Below are positions 1 through 6,633 of a stretch of DNA of 64,000 nt, one piece after another. Both the position numbers and the translations under genes were made by a program. The stretch lies in the NCBI RefSeq assembly GCF_001270265.1, contig NZ_LGAP01000006.1, positions 62,001-126,000 of the forward strand. Direction: 5' to 3'. Position 1 is the stretch's first letter. Every line of letters starts with the position of its first letter. The notes beneath the pieces were generated by a model that was given only the letters and a program-made list of their open reading frames with translations, did no database searches and was not told the DNA's origin. The DNA is from Ensifer adhaerens (GTDB lineage Bacteria > Pseudomonadota > Alphaproteobacteria > Rhizobiales > Rhizobiaceae).

Positions 1-572
1 CGTAGATCCGCGGCGGTCAGCCGTGTTTCGATATGCGCGACCATGGCATTGCGGGCGAGCGCATAGATCTGGCTGCATCCGCTGATCTGGAAGCCGAGCT
101 TTTCCTGGACCTTGAGCGATCCCGGATTGTCGGCGAAGACGCCGGAATGCAAGGTCGTTTCCGGCATCCGCCGGAAGAAGCGCTCGATCGCCGCATAGGC
201 GGCTTCGCTCGCCAGGCCCTTGCCCCAGTAGAACCGGTTCAGCCAATAGCCGACATGCCATTGGCCGTGCCTGAGCTCGATGCCGATGCAGCCGATATGC
301 ACGTCGTCGCCGGTGGTGATCGCCAACGTCCAGTCGGGGGTGAGCCCCGAGGTCTGGCTCGCCAGCCAATCGAGCGCATCCTGCTGGTCGTAGGGGGCGG
401 GCACGCGCGAGAGCATGCGCGCCACCTGGAAATCGGCCAGCGACTGGGCGATCGCCTCGGCATCGCTGCGCCGATGGGGTCTCAGCACCAGACGCCTGGT
501 CTCGATGACCGGGCAGGGCCCGGGGCCGGGACGGACGATGGTGCGCGACCGTTCGGAAGTAAGCGCGTTCAT
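1..572 (-). CDS. GNAT family N-acetyltransferase (3' end outside window)
   Basis: Reading leftward from ATG at 572, the frame stays open to the window edge, giving about 190 residues. The N-terminal part reads VIETRRLVLRPHRRSDAE, the usual opening of RimJ/RimL-type acetyltransferases, followed by the acetyl-CoA-binding region WLNRFYWGKGLASEA and a late LKVQEKLGFQ segment. It should transfer acetyl from acetyl-CoA to an unknown amine, perhaps a protein N-terminus. Its ATG overlaps the stop of the second GNAT gene upstream (ATGA, 569-572), so the two are translationally coupled paralogues. The C-terminus lies outside the window; the substrate cannot be told. Confidence 0.85.
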   Translation of the reverse strand, partial: MNALTSERSRTIVRPGPGPCPVIETRRLVLRPHRRSDAEAIAQSLADFQVARMLSRVPAPYDQQDALDWLASQTSGLTPDWTLAITTGDDVHIGCIGIELRHGQWHVGYWLNRFYWGKGLASEAAYAAIERFFRRMPETTLHSGVFADNPGSLKVQEKLGFQISGCSQIYALARNAMVAHIETRLTAADL

Positions 573-1201
573 CGCATGCCTCCCCAGCTTCTGAGGGAAA
601 CCCAGGTCTTGCGGTCGAGCCGGTACCATTCAACTGAGATCGATCCGCCGAGCGCAAGGCTGCCGACCATGCCGCTGCCCTGGAACTGGAAGCCGCACTT
701 CTGGATGACCCGGCGCGACGCGAGGTTCATGACCCGGCAGCGTGCATCGATCTGGTCGATGTCGCGGGTGCGGAAAGCCATGTCGGTCAGGGCCTGGGCA
801 GCCTCGGTGGCATAACCCTGGTTCCAATAGGGTTCGCCCAGCCAATAGCCGAGTTCCGCCGTCTTGCCATCGGGATGCGGCTCGATACCGCAGCAACCGA
901 GGAATGCGCCATTCTCCGCTTTGGTAATCGCGTAGACGCACTTGCCAATCGTGCCGGCTTTGGCGCGTCGCACGAAATCGGCGGCATCGGCCGTCGTATA
1001 CGGGTGCGGCATGCGCGAGACCATGGTGGCGACATTGGCATTGTTGGCAAGATGGGCAAGGGCGTCGATATCGTCTTCATGGGGGGCGCGCAGAACGAGC
1101 CGGGGTGACAACAATATCGGGCAATCGGTCCTTGACCGTTGGGGCCTCAGCCTTTGTTCGGGAGACCGTGATTGGTCTTCCCTCAGTAGCTCGGTTTGCA
1201 T
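569..1201 (-). CDS. GNAT family N-acetyltransferase (RimJ/RimL type)
   Basis: A 210-residue protein starting MQTELLREDQ. I chose ATG 1201 because GGAGGA lies just upstream; the frame stays open further upstream but without a better start. Residues near 35-45 read LLSPRLVLRAPHEDDID, and YWLGEPYWNQGYATEA is the acetyl-CoA-binding motif A, with SRRVIQKCGF as motif B. It probably acetylates a small molecule or a protein N-terminus in the cytosol. It ends in a 4-base overlap with a second GNAT gene, and it sits behind the rpmA terminator hairpin, so it may be reached by read-through from the ribosomal genes. Substrate unknown. Confidence 0.88.
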   Translation of the reverse strand: MQTELLREDQSRSPEQRLRPQRSRTDCPILLSPRLVLRAPHEDDIDALAHLANNANVATMVSRMPHPYTTADAADFVRRAKAGTIGKCVYAITKAENGAFLGCCGIEPHPDGKTAELGYWLGEPYWNQGYATEAAQALTDMAFRTRDIDQIDARCRVMNLASRRVIQKCGFQFQGSGMVGSLALGGSISVEWYRLDRKTWVSLRSWGGMR

Positions 1202-1220
1202 GGTTCGTCCTCCAGAAACG

Positions 1221-1261
1221 AAAAAAAGGGGAGTTGGGTATTGCCCCATCTCCCCTTTTTA
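1221..1261 (-). terminator. Rho-independent terminator after rpmA
   Basis: An A-run, an AGGGGAG arm (ending at 1233), an inner GGG/CCC pairing and a CTCCCC arm (from 1250) followed by a T-run form a hairpin with U-tracts possible on both strands. On the minus strand it follows rpmA by about 70 bases and immediately precedes the Shine-Dalgarno of the GNAT gene, so it should end or attenuate rplU-rpmA transcription. Confidence 0.8.
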
Positions 1262-1332
1262 GGTCTGGCTTGGAACCGTTAGGTGCGTCAGCCGGGTCGA
1301 TGAGACGCCGGCTGTTTTAGAGCGCTACCGGC

Positions 1333-1602
1333 TTATTCCGCTGCTTCCGCTTTCGGCATTACAGACACGTACACGCGGCCATTGGCCTTCGTACGGAAGT
1401 CCACGTTACCCGCCGTAAGCGCAAAAATCGTATGGTCCTTGCCGAGGCCGACATTGGCGCCCGGATGCCACTTGGTGCCGCGCTGACGCAGAATGATGTT
1501 GCCGGCGATGACTTTCTCGCCGCCGAACTTCTTCACGCCAAGGCGCTTGGACTCAGAATCGCGACCGTTGCGCGACGAACCGCCAGCTTTTTTGTGTGCC
1601 AT
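1333..1602 (-). CDS. rpmA: 50S ribosomal protein L27
   Basis: An 89-residue protein with the standard L27 beginning [16 protein letters not shown] and the core motif [16 protein letters not shown]27 is a basic protein of the large subunit whose N-terminal tail reaches the peptidyl-transferase centre. Full length for the family. There is no N-terminal extension before MAHKKA, unlike Firmicutes, where L27 is made with a cleaved leader. It follows rplU by 33 bases on the same strand, the normal rplU-rpmA operon order, and is followed by a terminator hairpin at 1221-1261. Confidence 0.99.
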   Translation of the reverse strand: MAHKKAGGSSRNGRDSESKRLGVKKFGGEKVIAGNIILRQRGTKWHPGANVGLGKDHTIFALTAGNVDFRTKANGRVYVSVMPKAEAAE

Positions 1603-1635
1603 TGGTGTTCTCCTTTAAACCTTCGATCCCAAAAC

Positions 1636-2007
1636 TCAGTTTGCAGCTTCAGCGGCGGCTTCAGACTTCTTGGAAGCCTTCTTTGCCTTGCCACCGGCAG
1701 CAGCGATGTCCAGGATGCGGACGGTCGTCTGGTGCTGGCGGTGACCGCGCGAGCGCTTGGAGTTCTGGCGGCGACGCTTCTTGAAGGCGATGACCTTCTT
1801 GGCGCGGCCCTGTTCAACGACTTCGGCGCTGACAACGGCACCTTCGACAAACGGAGCGCCGATGGTTGCATCGGCGCCGACGCCGACCATCAGGATCTCG
1901 GTGAATTCAATCTTGTCGCCTGCTACGCCTTCCAGCTTTTCGATGGTTACGACGTCGTTGGCTGCCACGCGGTACTGCTTACCGCCGGTCTTGATGACTG
2001 CGAACAT
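1636..2007 (-). CDS. rplU: 50S ribosomal protein L21
   Basis: A 123-residue protein beginning [14 protein letters not shown], the L21 signature, with the basic [22 protein letters not shown] stretch split across the 23S rRNA-binding region at about residues 69-90. It carries an Ala/Lys-rich C-terminal tail of about 25 residues ([12 protein letters not shown] and on) longer than the E. coli protein but common in rhizobia. It is first in the rplU-rpmA operon; the promoter should lie in the 300-base stretch between its start and the tRNA gene. Confidence 0.99.
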   Translation of the reverse strand: MFAVIKTGGKQYRVAANDVVTIEKLEGVAGDKIEFTEILMVGVGADATIGAPFVEGAVVSAEVVEQGRAKKVIAFKKRRRQNSKRSRGHRQHQTTVRILDIAAAGGKAKKASKKSEAAAEAAN

Positions 2008-2308
2008 TCTTTATCCTTTCATGTTCGGGCCGGCTCTTTACCCTGGGGCAAGGCCGTCTTTTTGTCAGTCGACATTTTGAGCAGAAATCCGGGATCATTC
2101 CCGAGGCCCTGCCGGTGAATGGGCGCAAATCACACCCGCTGCGGTGAGGGCAAGCCACACCACTTCATTGCGCGAATTACGGGAAACGCTCGCCTCTGTC
2201 AAGAAGAACGCACTCGCCGCATTGGATATTCTTCAACGAGGCACTTGCCAGCACCCGAATCTGCCGCTATGAACCCGACCGCGCCGAACAAGCGCCGACC
2301 GACTATGC
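2008..2308. other. Intergenic region between rplU and tRNA-Ser
   Basis: About 300 bases between two divergently read genes. It must hold the rplU promoter and leader (minus strand) and a plus-strand promoter for the tRNA. Apart from the tRNA promoter listed separately I see no convincing gene; open frames here are short and overlap the tRNA. Confidence 0.5.
2244..2272 (+). promoter_or_regulatory. Probable sigma-70 promoter of tRNA-Ser
   Basis: CTTGCC and CTATGA are separated by exactly 17 bases, close to the rhizobial housekeeping consensus CTTGAC-N17-CTATAT. The -10 box ends 36 bases before the mature tRNA 5' end, a suitable distance for a tRNA leader. Confidence 0.5.
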
Positions 2309-2398
2309 GGAGAGGTGGCAGAGTGGTCGAATGCACCGCACTCGAAATGCGGCATACCTGCAAGGGTATCGTGGGTTCAAATCCCACCCTCTCCGCCA
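2309..2398 (+). tRNA. tRNA-Ser (anticodon CGA)
   Basis: The acceptor stem GGAGAGG (2309-2315) pairs with CCTCTCC before G and an encoded CCA (2396-2398). The anticodon stem CCGCA/TGCGG encloses CTCGAAA with anticodon CGA, reading UCG codons. A long variable arm (ACCTGCAAGGGT) marks a class II tRNA, as expected for serine, and GGTTCAAATCC is the T loop. 90 bases including CCA. The accessory segment downstream with integrase remnants suggests this gene has served as an integration site. Confidence 0.97.
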
Positions 2399-2575
2399 TC
2401 GGCAGCCTGGGTAACCAAGGCTTCCTAAAATCTCCGCTCAAACCTAAAATCATCTGGACGCCGCATTTGGATGAAACGGGCCACGCTCGAGGCGCATAGC
2501 GCCACGATTATCTGAACGTTTGCAACCCAATCTGCTCTGTGCCAAATCTTGGCAACTTCGTGGAGCAACCCCTAT
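2399..2575 (+). other. Gap between tRNA-Ser and the reverse transcriptase; possible leader RNA
   Basis: 177 bases with no coding signal. A small hairpin GGCGC-ATA-GCGCC lies near 2490-2502, without a following T-run. Some defence reverse transcriptases use an adjacent non-coding RNA, so the stretch is a candidate, but nothing in the sequence proves one. Confidence 0.25.
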
Positions 2576-4048
2576 ATGCCGCATCTCGACCGCCAGGCAC
2601 TGCTTTGGAGCCTTGAGCACATCACAGCACACGGCGATACAGACATATTCCCCTACCCTTTCGAGTTTGAATTTCTGCGGGAAAGGAAGGAAGAGATTGC
2701 TGATGCGCTAGCTGCGGATAATACGGCGACCTTCAGGCCGCTCAGTTCGCTGGACTCGCTCGTTCCGAAAAGCCGTCATGGGTTTCGTGTCGCTCACCAA
2801 CTTTATCCAACAGACGCGATAGCCCTACTAGCTGCAACCGCATCTGTGGGGCAGCAAATTGAAAATGCACGCGGCCCCGCGGACACACGGCCAGGCTTCT
2901 CATATAGATATCACCCAGGCGATGATTTTAAGATGTTTGCGGATGGTTGCCGTTACAGCAATTGGCTGTGGACGCAGTTTGCGCAGGTTCAGTTTGCGGA
3001 GGATGGTGAATATACCCACGTGATTGAGGCTGACATCTCGGATTTTTACCAGAGGATTTATCATCACCGTCTCGAGAACAACCTTAGAGAAGCTGCGGGA
3101 GAAACAACAGAGACGCGAATGATCACCGCGTTCCTGCGTGACATCCGCGCTAGGCAGTCTTTTGGAATACCCGTCGGCGGAAATGCTTCGAGACTCCTTG
3201 CGGAACTCGCCCTCTTAGATATCGACAGGGCCCTGGTGGGCGAAGGGTATCTGGTTTCGCGATACGTTGACGATTTCCGTATCTTCATACGGGCGGGGCA
3301 AGATCCCTATGACGCGTTGGCGTTCCTCGCGGACAGTTTGTGGGCCGGCGAGGGACTTTCGTTAGCGTCATCTAAAACGCGTGTCATACCTTTTCAGGAA
3401 TATCGTGAAAACTTGCAACTTTTTAGCGGTGAAGATGCAGATCAAGCGGAGGCATCAGCGGTAGAGCACCTCCTTTATACGATTTATGAGTCAGAAGACA
3501 GCACCGAGCCGCTAGCCCAGCTTGCTAACATTGACCTTGTTGCCGCGATTTCTGAAGAGATTGAAAAGGAATTCTGGGACCTTGGTATGATCCGAGTGCT
3601 TCTACGGAGCATGAAGCTGACCAGAGATCCGGCATCTGTCCAGTTCATACGCGACAATTACGATCGTCTCATTCCATTCGCGAAGGAACTGGTCTTGCTT
3701 ATGGAAGAGCTTACGGCAGATGACCAGATATCTTTCCAGGACATGGCAACATCAATTGTAGATTTGATCCTGAGCCCCGCTATCCGTCACCTTCATGTCA
3801 CTAGGGCGTGGCTTCTAGAATTATTTGTTAGGGGTGTTGTGAACATTGGCGTGGTGCAAGCGCGGCGACTGGATGTTTTAAATCATACACTTGATCAGCG
3901 CGCCCTGTTTCAAATCAGGGCCCGCCTTGGTGAAGTTCACTACTTTCGCCAAAGAAAAGCTCGAATTCACGAGCTAACACCCTGGCTGCAGCCTGCCTTT
4001 TTGTATTCCGCCGCGTGCTTGCCAGCGGAAGAGTATCGACTTGGCTAG
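2576..4048 (+). CDS. Reverse transcriptase, Abi/unknown-group (defence-type), 3' end frameshifted
   Basis: A 490-residue RNA-directed DNA polymerase. From the ATG at 2576 (GGAG 11 bases upstream; the frame also extends to a TTG at 2549): an N-terminal GDTDIFPYPFEF motif at about 20-31, catalytic motif A ADISDFYQRIYHH at 152-164, motif B GIPVGGNASRLLAE at 197-210, motif C YVDD at 230-233 and SKTRV at 266. About 220 mostly helical residues follow instead of an X or maturase domain; this arrangement is typical of Abi and unknown-group RTs, many of which act in phage defence. No group II intron or retron RNA is visible. Base composition is clearly AT-richer than the flanks, pointing to transfer. 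After EEYR the frame ends early at 4048; in the -1 frame the sequence runs on as TWLGNIRQNLNFPLSLLF to a stop at 4119, so one base near 4038 seems to be missing. Subgroup not determined. Confidence 0.85.
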   Translation: MPHLDRQALLWSLEHITAHGDTDIFPYPFEFEFLRERKEEIADALAADNTATFRPLSSLDSLVPKSRHGFRVAHQLYPTDAIALLAATASVGQQIENARGPADTRPGFSYRYHPGDDFKMFADGCRYSNWLWTQFAQVQFAEDGEYTHVIEADISDFYQRIYHHRLENNLREAAGETTETRMITAFLRDIRARQSFGIPVGGNASRLLAELALLDIDRALVGEGYLVSRYVDDFRIFIRAGQDPYDALAFLADSLWAGEGLSLASSKTRVIPFQEYRENLQLFSGEDADQAEASAVEHLLYTIYESEDSTEPLAQLANIDLVAAISEEIEKEFWDLGMIRVLLRSMKLTRDPASVQFIRDNYDRLIPFAKELVLLMEELTADDQISFQDMATSIVDLILSPAIRHLHVTRAWLLELFVRGVVNIGVVQARRLDVLNHTLDQRALFQIRARLGEVHYFRQRKARIHELTPWLQPAFLYSAACLPAEEYRLG

Positions 4049-4144
4049 GCAACATTCGGCAGAACCTAAATTTCCCGTTGTCGTTATTGTTTGTCGACTG
4101 GGCGCGCGCGCGCCGGTAAGTTTAGCGGATCCTAGGCCATGGTT

Positions 4145-4250
4145 CCGGGATGATCCTTGGCTCCCCTCCAGGGGCGTCCTACGTGTGATCGACGACAACA
4201 GTTGGAGGTCACATGGCGACGATCAGAAAGCTCCAGGGACGTTGGCAAGT
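4145..4250 (+). repeat. Direct repeat copy 1: integrase leader plus start of coding region
   Basis: Closely matches 5819-5925. Shared blocks include CTTGGCTCCCCTCC, GGGGCGTCCTACG, GTTGGAGGTCACATGGCGAC and GATCAGAAAGCTC, so the similarity spans about 68 bases of leader and the first codons. The leader contains a CCCCTCCAGGGG hairpin-like motif. Two copies flank the DUF6880 gene. Confidence 0.85.
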
Positions 4251-4262
4251 TCAGGAGCAGAA
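4213..4262 (+). pseudogene. Tyrosine integrase remnant (first ~14 codons only)
   Basis: From ATG 4213, preceded by GGAGG, the frame reads MATIRKLQGRWQVQ, the same N-terminus as the longer remnant at 5888. After about 14 codons similarity stops and the sequence passes into the 3' end of the oppositely oriented DUF6880 gene. The opening is that of site-specific tyrosine recombinases of integrative elements (arm-binding domain). No catalytic part remains. Confidence 0.65.
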
Positions 4263-4271
4263 AACGTGGGG

Positions 4272-5708
4272 TCATCGGTCGACTGCAGCCCAGAACCCAA
4301 CCTTCTTCCCATGCTTGCCTTTGAGGCTTGCGGTATAGTCGGCATGTGACGCAAGCGCGCCGAAGTCGGAGACCATAGCCGATAGCCGTTGACATTCGAT
4401 GAGATGTCGCGCGGCATGGCGGTAACGGCTGGATTTCCCGCGATCGAGCGCGACGTCGATCATGGCCCGCAGAACGATGATCGCCGCCAGAGGATGCTTC
4501 TCCTGCAGTTGTTCGGCTGCCGGCGCCAAGAGTTCATAGTAATCGCCATCAAGTTCGAATGCGCGTGCTGCGACGAGCTTCGCAGCCTTGTCGAATGCCG
4601 GCCAGGAGACCAGGAAGGCGAGCGCCTGGTGGACGTTCGGAAAGCGGGCGACAAAGTCGAAGGCACTTTCCTCGGCTTCGATATCATCGAAATCCGGCAG
4701 GCGCTTGAGAAACGCCCGCAGATGCCGCTCGTTCAACGATTGTTCGAAACACTGCCACCGAAAGGCCTGGGCTTCCTCCTGGCGTCCCAGAGTTTCCAGG
4801 ACATCAATGCGGACATTTTCCCATTTGAACGTGGTCTGGTTGCCCTTGATTTCGACGCGATTGATGGCATCCCATGCCTCATCCGCTCGTCCCGCCCTCA
4901 GCAGACGCTGTGCGATCTCGGCGGCGATCATGGGTGCGGATCTCGCCTGCTGGCTCTGCTGCGCGATGAAGGCATCTGCATCGCCCTGGGCGTCGGCAAT
5001 TTGCTCCAATGCCATCCTGATCGTCATGTCGCGCTGGCGGAGACTGAGATCATCCTCGTAAACCGGGCCGTTGCTACCCCAGCCGATCACGACGCGCTCC
5101 GCATGGTGCGATTCGTTAATCGGTGTTTTTGCCCAATCGTCGAACAACGACTTCAGTCGATAGAGGCCCTCTCCACCGAGCGCCGGTGATAGACTCTCGA
5201 TCAGGTGATCATACTGTCCGTAATCGTTGCTTTGCAGGGAGCTGAAGGCTTGCTTCGCCAGCAGGAGCGGGTCCGGTTTCGCTGCACTTGCCAGTGCGCC
5301 CAGATCGATGCAGGCTTGGCGAAAGACATCCGCGATCATGCCGTTACTATCGTCGCATCGCTCGAAAATCGAGCGCGCCAAGCCCATGAACCGCCACAAT
5401 ACCTCGAGCGCCTCGTCCGGATCGCCGCTGGCGATGGTGTCAACGATCACGAGACGCTGCGTTTCCAGGTCGCTCTTCAAGGCTTTGACCCGGCGCCAAT
5501 TGATCATCGAGCGTGACCGCTCGATAGACGAGAGACGTTTGGTCACCTCTCTCGCGACTTCGCTGCTACCCTGTTTTCCGGCAAGCTCGATCCGCAGCCG
5601 ACGTTTTGTCGCGGCACTGCCGGTGCTGACCTCCATCAACAATTCGGCCAGTCTCTCGGCGCCCAGCGTTTCCAGGTTCTTAGCGTTCAGCGTCGTCTTC
5701 GGTGCCAT
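4272..5708 (-). CDS. DUF6880 family protein
   Basis: A 478-residue, mostly helical cytosolic protein beginning MAPKTTLNAKNLETLGAERL. Conserved features I associate with DUF6880 are an early basic RRLRIELAG segment (36-44), ERCDDSNG (116-123), the NDYGQYDHLIE block (161-171), VIGWGSNGPVYEDD (207-220), YLKRLPDFDDIEAE-like text (here FLKRLPDFDDIEAE) and the SSRYRHAARHLIEC segment near the end. The C-terminus GKKVGFWAAV matches the family end, so it seems full length. Function is unknown; tetratricopeptide-like helical repeats are plausible. Its ATG follows the TGA of a short upstream frame without a gap. It lies between two integrase remnants and is read against them, so it looks like cargo of a mobile element. 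Confidence 0.75.
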   Translation of the reverse strand: MAPKTTLNAKNLETLGAERLAELLMEVSTGSAATKRRLRIELAGKQGSSEVAREVTKRLSSIERSRSMINWRRVKALKSDLETQRLVIVDTIASGDPDEALEVLWRFMGLARSIFERCDDSNGMIADVFRQACIDLGALASAAKPDPLLLAKQAFSSLQSNDYGQYDHLIESLSPALGGEGLYRLKSLFDDWAKTPINESHHAERVVIGWGSNGPVYEDDLSLRQRDMTIRMALEQIADAQGDADAFIAQQSQQARSAPMIAAEIAQRLLRAGRADEAWDAINRVEIKGNQTTFKWENVRIDVLETLGRQEEAQAFRWQCFEQSLNERHLRAFLKRLPDFDDIEAEESAFDFVARFPNVHQALAFLVSWPAFDKAAKLVAARAFELDGDYYELLAPAAEQLQEKHPLAAIIVLRAMIDVALDRGKSSRYRHAARHLIECQRLSAMVSDFGALASHADYTASLKGKHGKKVGFWAAVDR

Positions 5709-5810
5709 TCATTCTTCCAGGATTTCGATCATGGAGAACATATACGCCGTCAGCATCCGGGGCGACAACGGGGTGAGCTTTTCGTAGTCAATCGCTTCAT
5801 CGCGAAACAT
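5709..5810 (-). pseudogene. Short ORF or 3' remnant of the gene upstream of the DUF6880 gene
   Basis: Reading leftward from ATG 5810 gives 33 residues ending LTAYMFSMIEILEE, whose TGA directly abuts the DUF6880 ATG (TGAATG). The frame is open a little further upstream (IIPAQS before the Met) and is closed by TAG inside the integrase leader repeat. This is what would remain if a two-gene operon had lost the 5' part of its first gene at the junction with the integrase copy. A true 33-residue coupled peptide is the alternative. Family not recognised. Confidence 0.4.
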
Positions 5811-5818
5811 CGATTGCG

Positions 5819-5925
5819 CCGGGATAATTCTTGGCTCCCCTCCGGGGGCGTCCTACGCGTGATCTTCAAACATCCGTTGGAGGTCACATGGCGACGATCA
5901 GAAAGCTCAGAGGACGTTGGCAAGC
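5819..5925 (+). repeat. Direct repeat copy 2: integrase leader plus start of coding region
   Basis: Partner of 4145-4250. The leader carries CCCCTCCGGGGG and the same GTTGGAGGTCACATGG translation start. The copies differ mostly in the 15 bases before the Shine-Dalgarno and after codon 14. They are in direct orientation about 1.67 kb apart. Confidence 0.85.
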
Positions 5926-6120
5926 ACAAGTTCGCCGGCGCGGCATGAAGCCCCGTTGCAAGTCATTCGACAGCAAGATCGAAGCCGAGAAGTGGGCCCG
6001 CGAGCTGAGGCTCAGGTCGATCGGTTCGGTGCCGCACCCGACACTCTCATCCTCGAGTCAACCACGCTCAGCGAGCTCTTGGAGCGCTATTCGACCGGGG
6101 ATAAGGCTGCGACAGCGAAG
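5888..6120 (+). pseudogene. Tyrosine integrase remnant (N-terminal ~75 codons, frameshifted)
   Basis: ATG 5888 with GGAGG upstream starts MATIRKLRGRWQAQVRRRG, then KSFDSKIEAEKWAREL, typical of the arm-binding domain of tyrosine integrases from alphaproteobacterial genomic islands. At about 6006 the frame breaks: the following frame reads EAQVDRFGAAPDT, then STTLSELLERY, the normal continuation, so one base is missing. Homology ends near 6120, directly at the stop of the opposing 170-residue gene. The SAM-like core-binding and catalytic domains (R-K-H-R-H-Y) are absent, so it is inactive. Confidence 0.75.
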
Positions 6121-6633
6121 TCAGTTTTCATGGGTGCGCAGCCACGCTTCCAGCCCGGCAATCACCGCGAGCCTCAGGCTTGTGTTTTTGGCAAGCGCGC
6201 GGGCAAGCGGCTGTCCATCGGACAAGAAACCCATCTCGCGCATGACGTCGTCGGGCTTCAGCCGATGCTTTGCCATGATCGCCTTGATCCGGGTGACGGC
6301 GGAAGGAAGCAGGTAACGGCCGCTGGCGATGGGGGCTCCTGCCGGCAAAGGGGGGAGAATGGGAGCCGCGGCAACGGGTGATGCAGAGGCAACGGGCAGG
6401 ACGCCTGATATCGCCAGCCATGTGAGGAAACCGTCGCGCTCGCCGGGCGTGGCCTTTGCCCAGGAATTCTTGAGCTTCTCCAGGCGGGTCCGCTGCGGTT
6501 TCAGGCCGGCGATGACGAGCGCCTTGCGCAGCGAGGAGATCCTGCCCGCGAGCACATCGCCGTAGATGTCCGGGAACTCCGCCTTCAATCGCTGCTCGTA
6601 ATGGGCGTTATCGCGCTTCGGCTTCTTCGACAT
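6121..6633 (-). CDS. Hypothetical protein, accessory region
   Basis: A 170-residue protein beginning MSKKPKRDNAHYEQRLKAEF. The first 75 residues are charged and helical (DIYGDVLAGRISSLRKALVIAGL, a possible helix-turn-helix, and ERDGFLTWL); an Ala/Pro-rich linker of about 25 residues follows; the last 65 residues (SAVTRIKAIMAKHRLKPDD, then MREMGFLSDGQPLARAL) look like a second small helical domain resembling a lambda-type helix-turn-helix. It may be a DNA-binding protein, but I do not recognise a family. It abuts the integrase remnant tail to tail, and its start is followed upstream by a palindromic repeat. Likely cargo of the element. Confidence 0.6.
   Translation of the reverse strand: MSKKPKRDNAHYEQRLKAEFPDIYGDVLAGRISSLRKALVIAGLKPQRTRLEKLKNSWAKATPGERDGFLTWLAISGVLPVASASPVAAAPILPPLPAGAPIASGRYLLPSAVTRIKAIMAKHRLKPDDVMREMGFLSDGQPLARALAKNTSLRLAVIAGLEAWLRTHEN

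Noticed and set aside
2199-2453. Minus-strand open frame over tRNA-Ser
   Set aside because: It reads through a clear tRNA gene; a common false call at tRNA loci.
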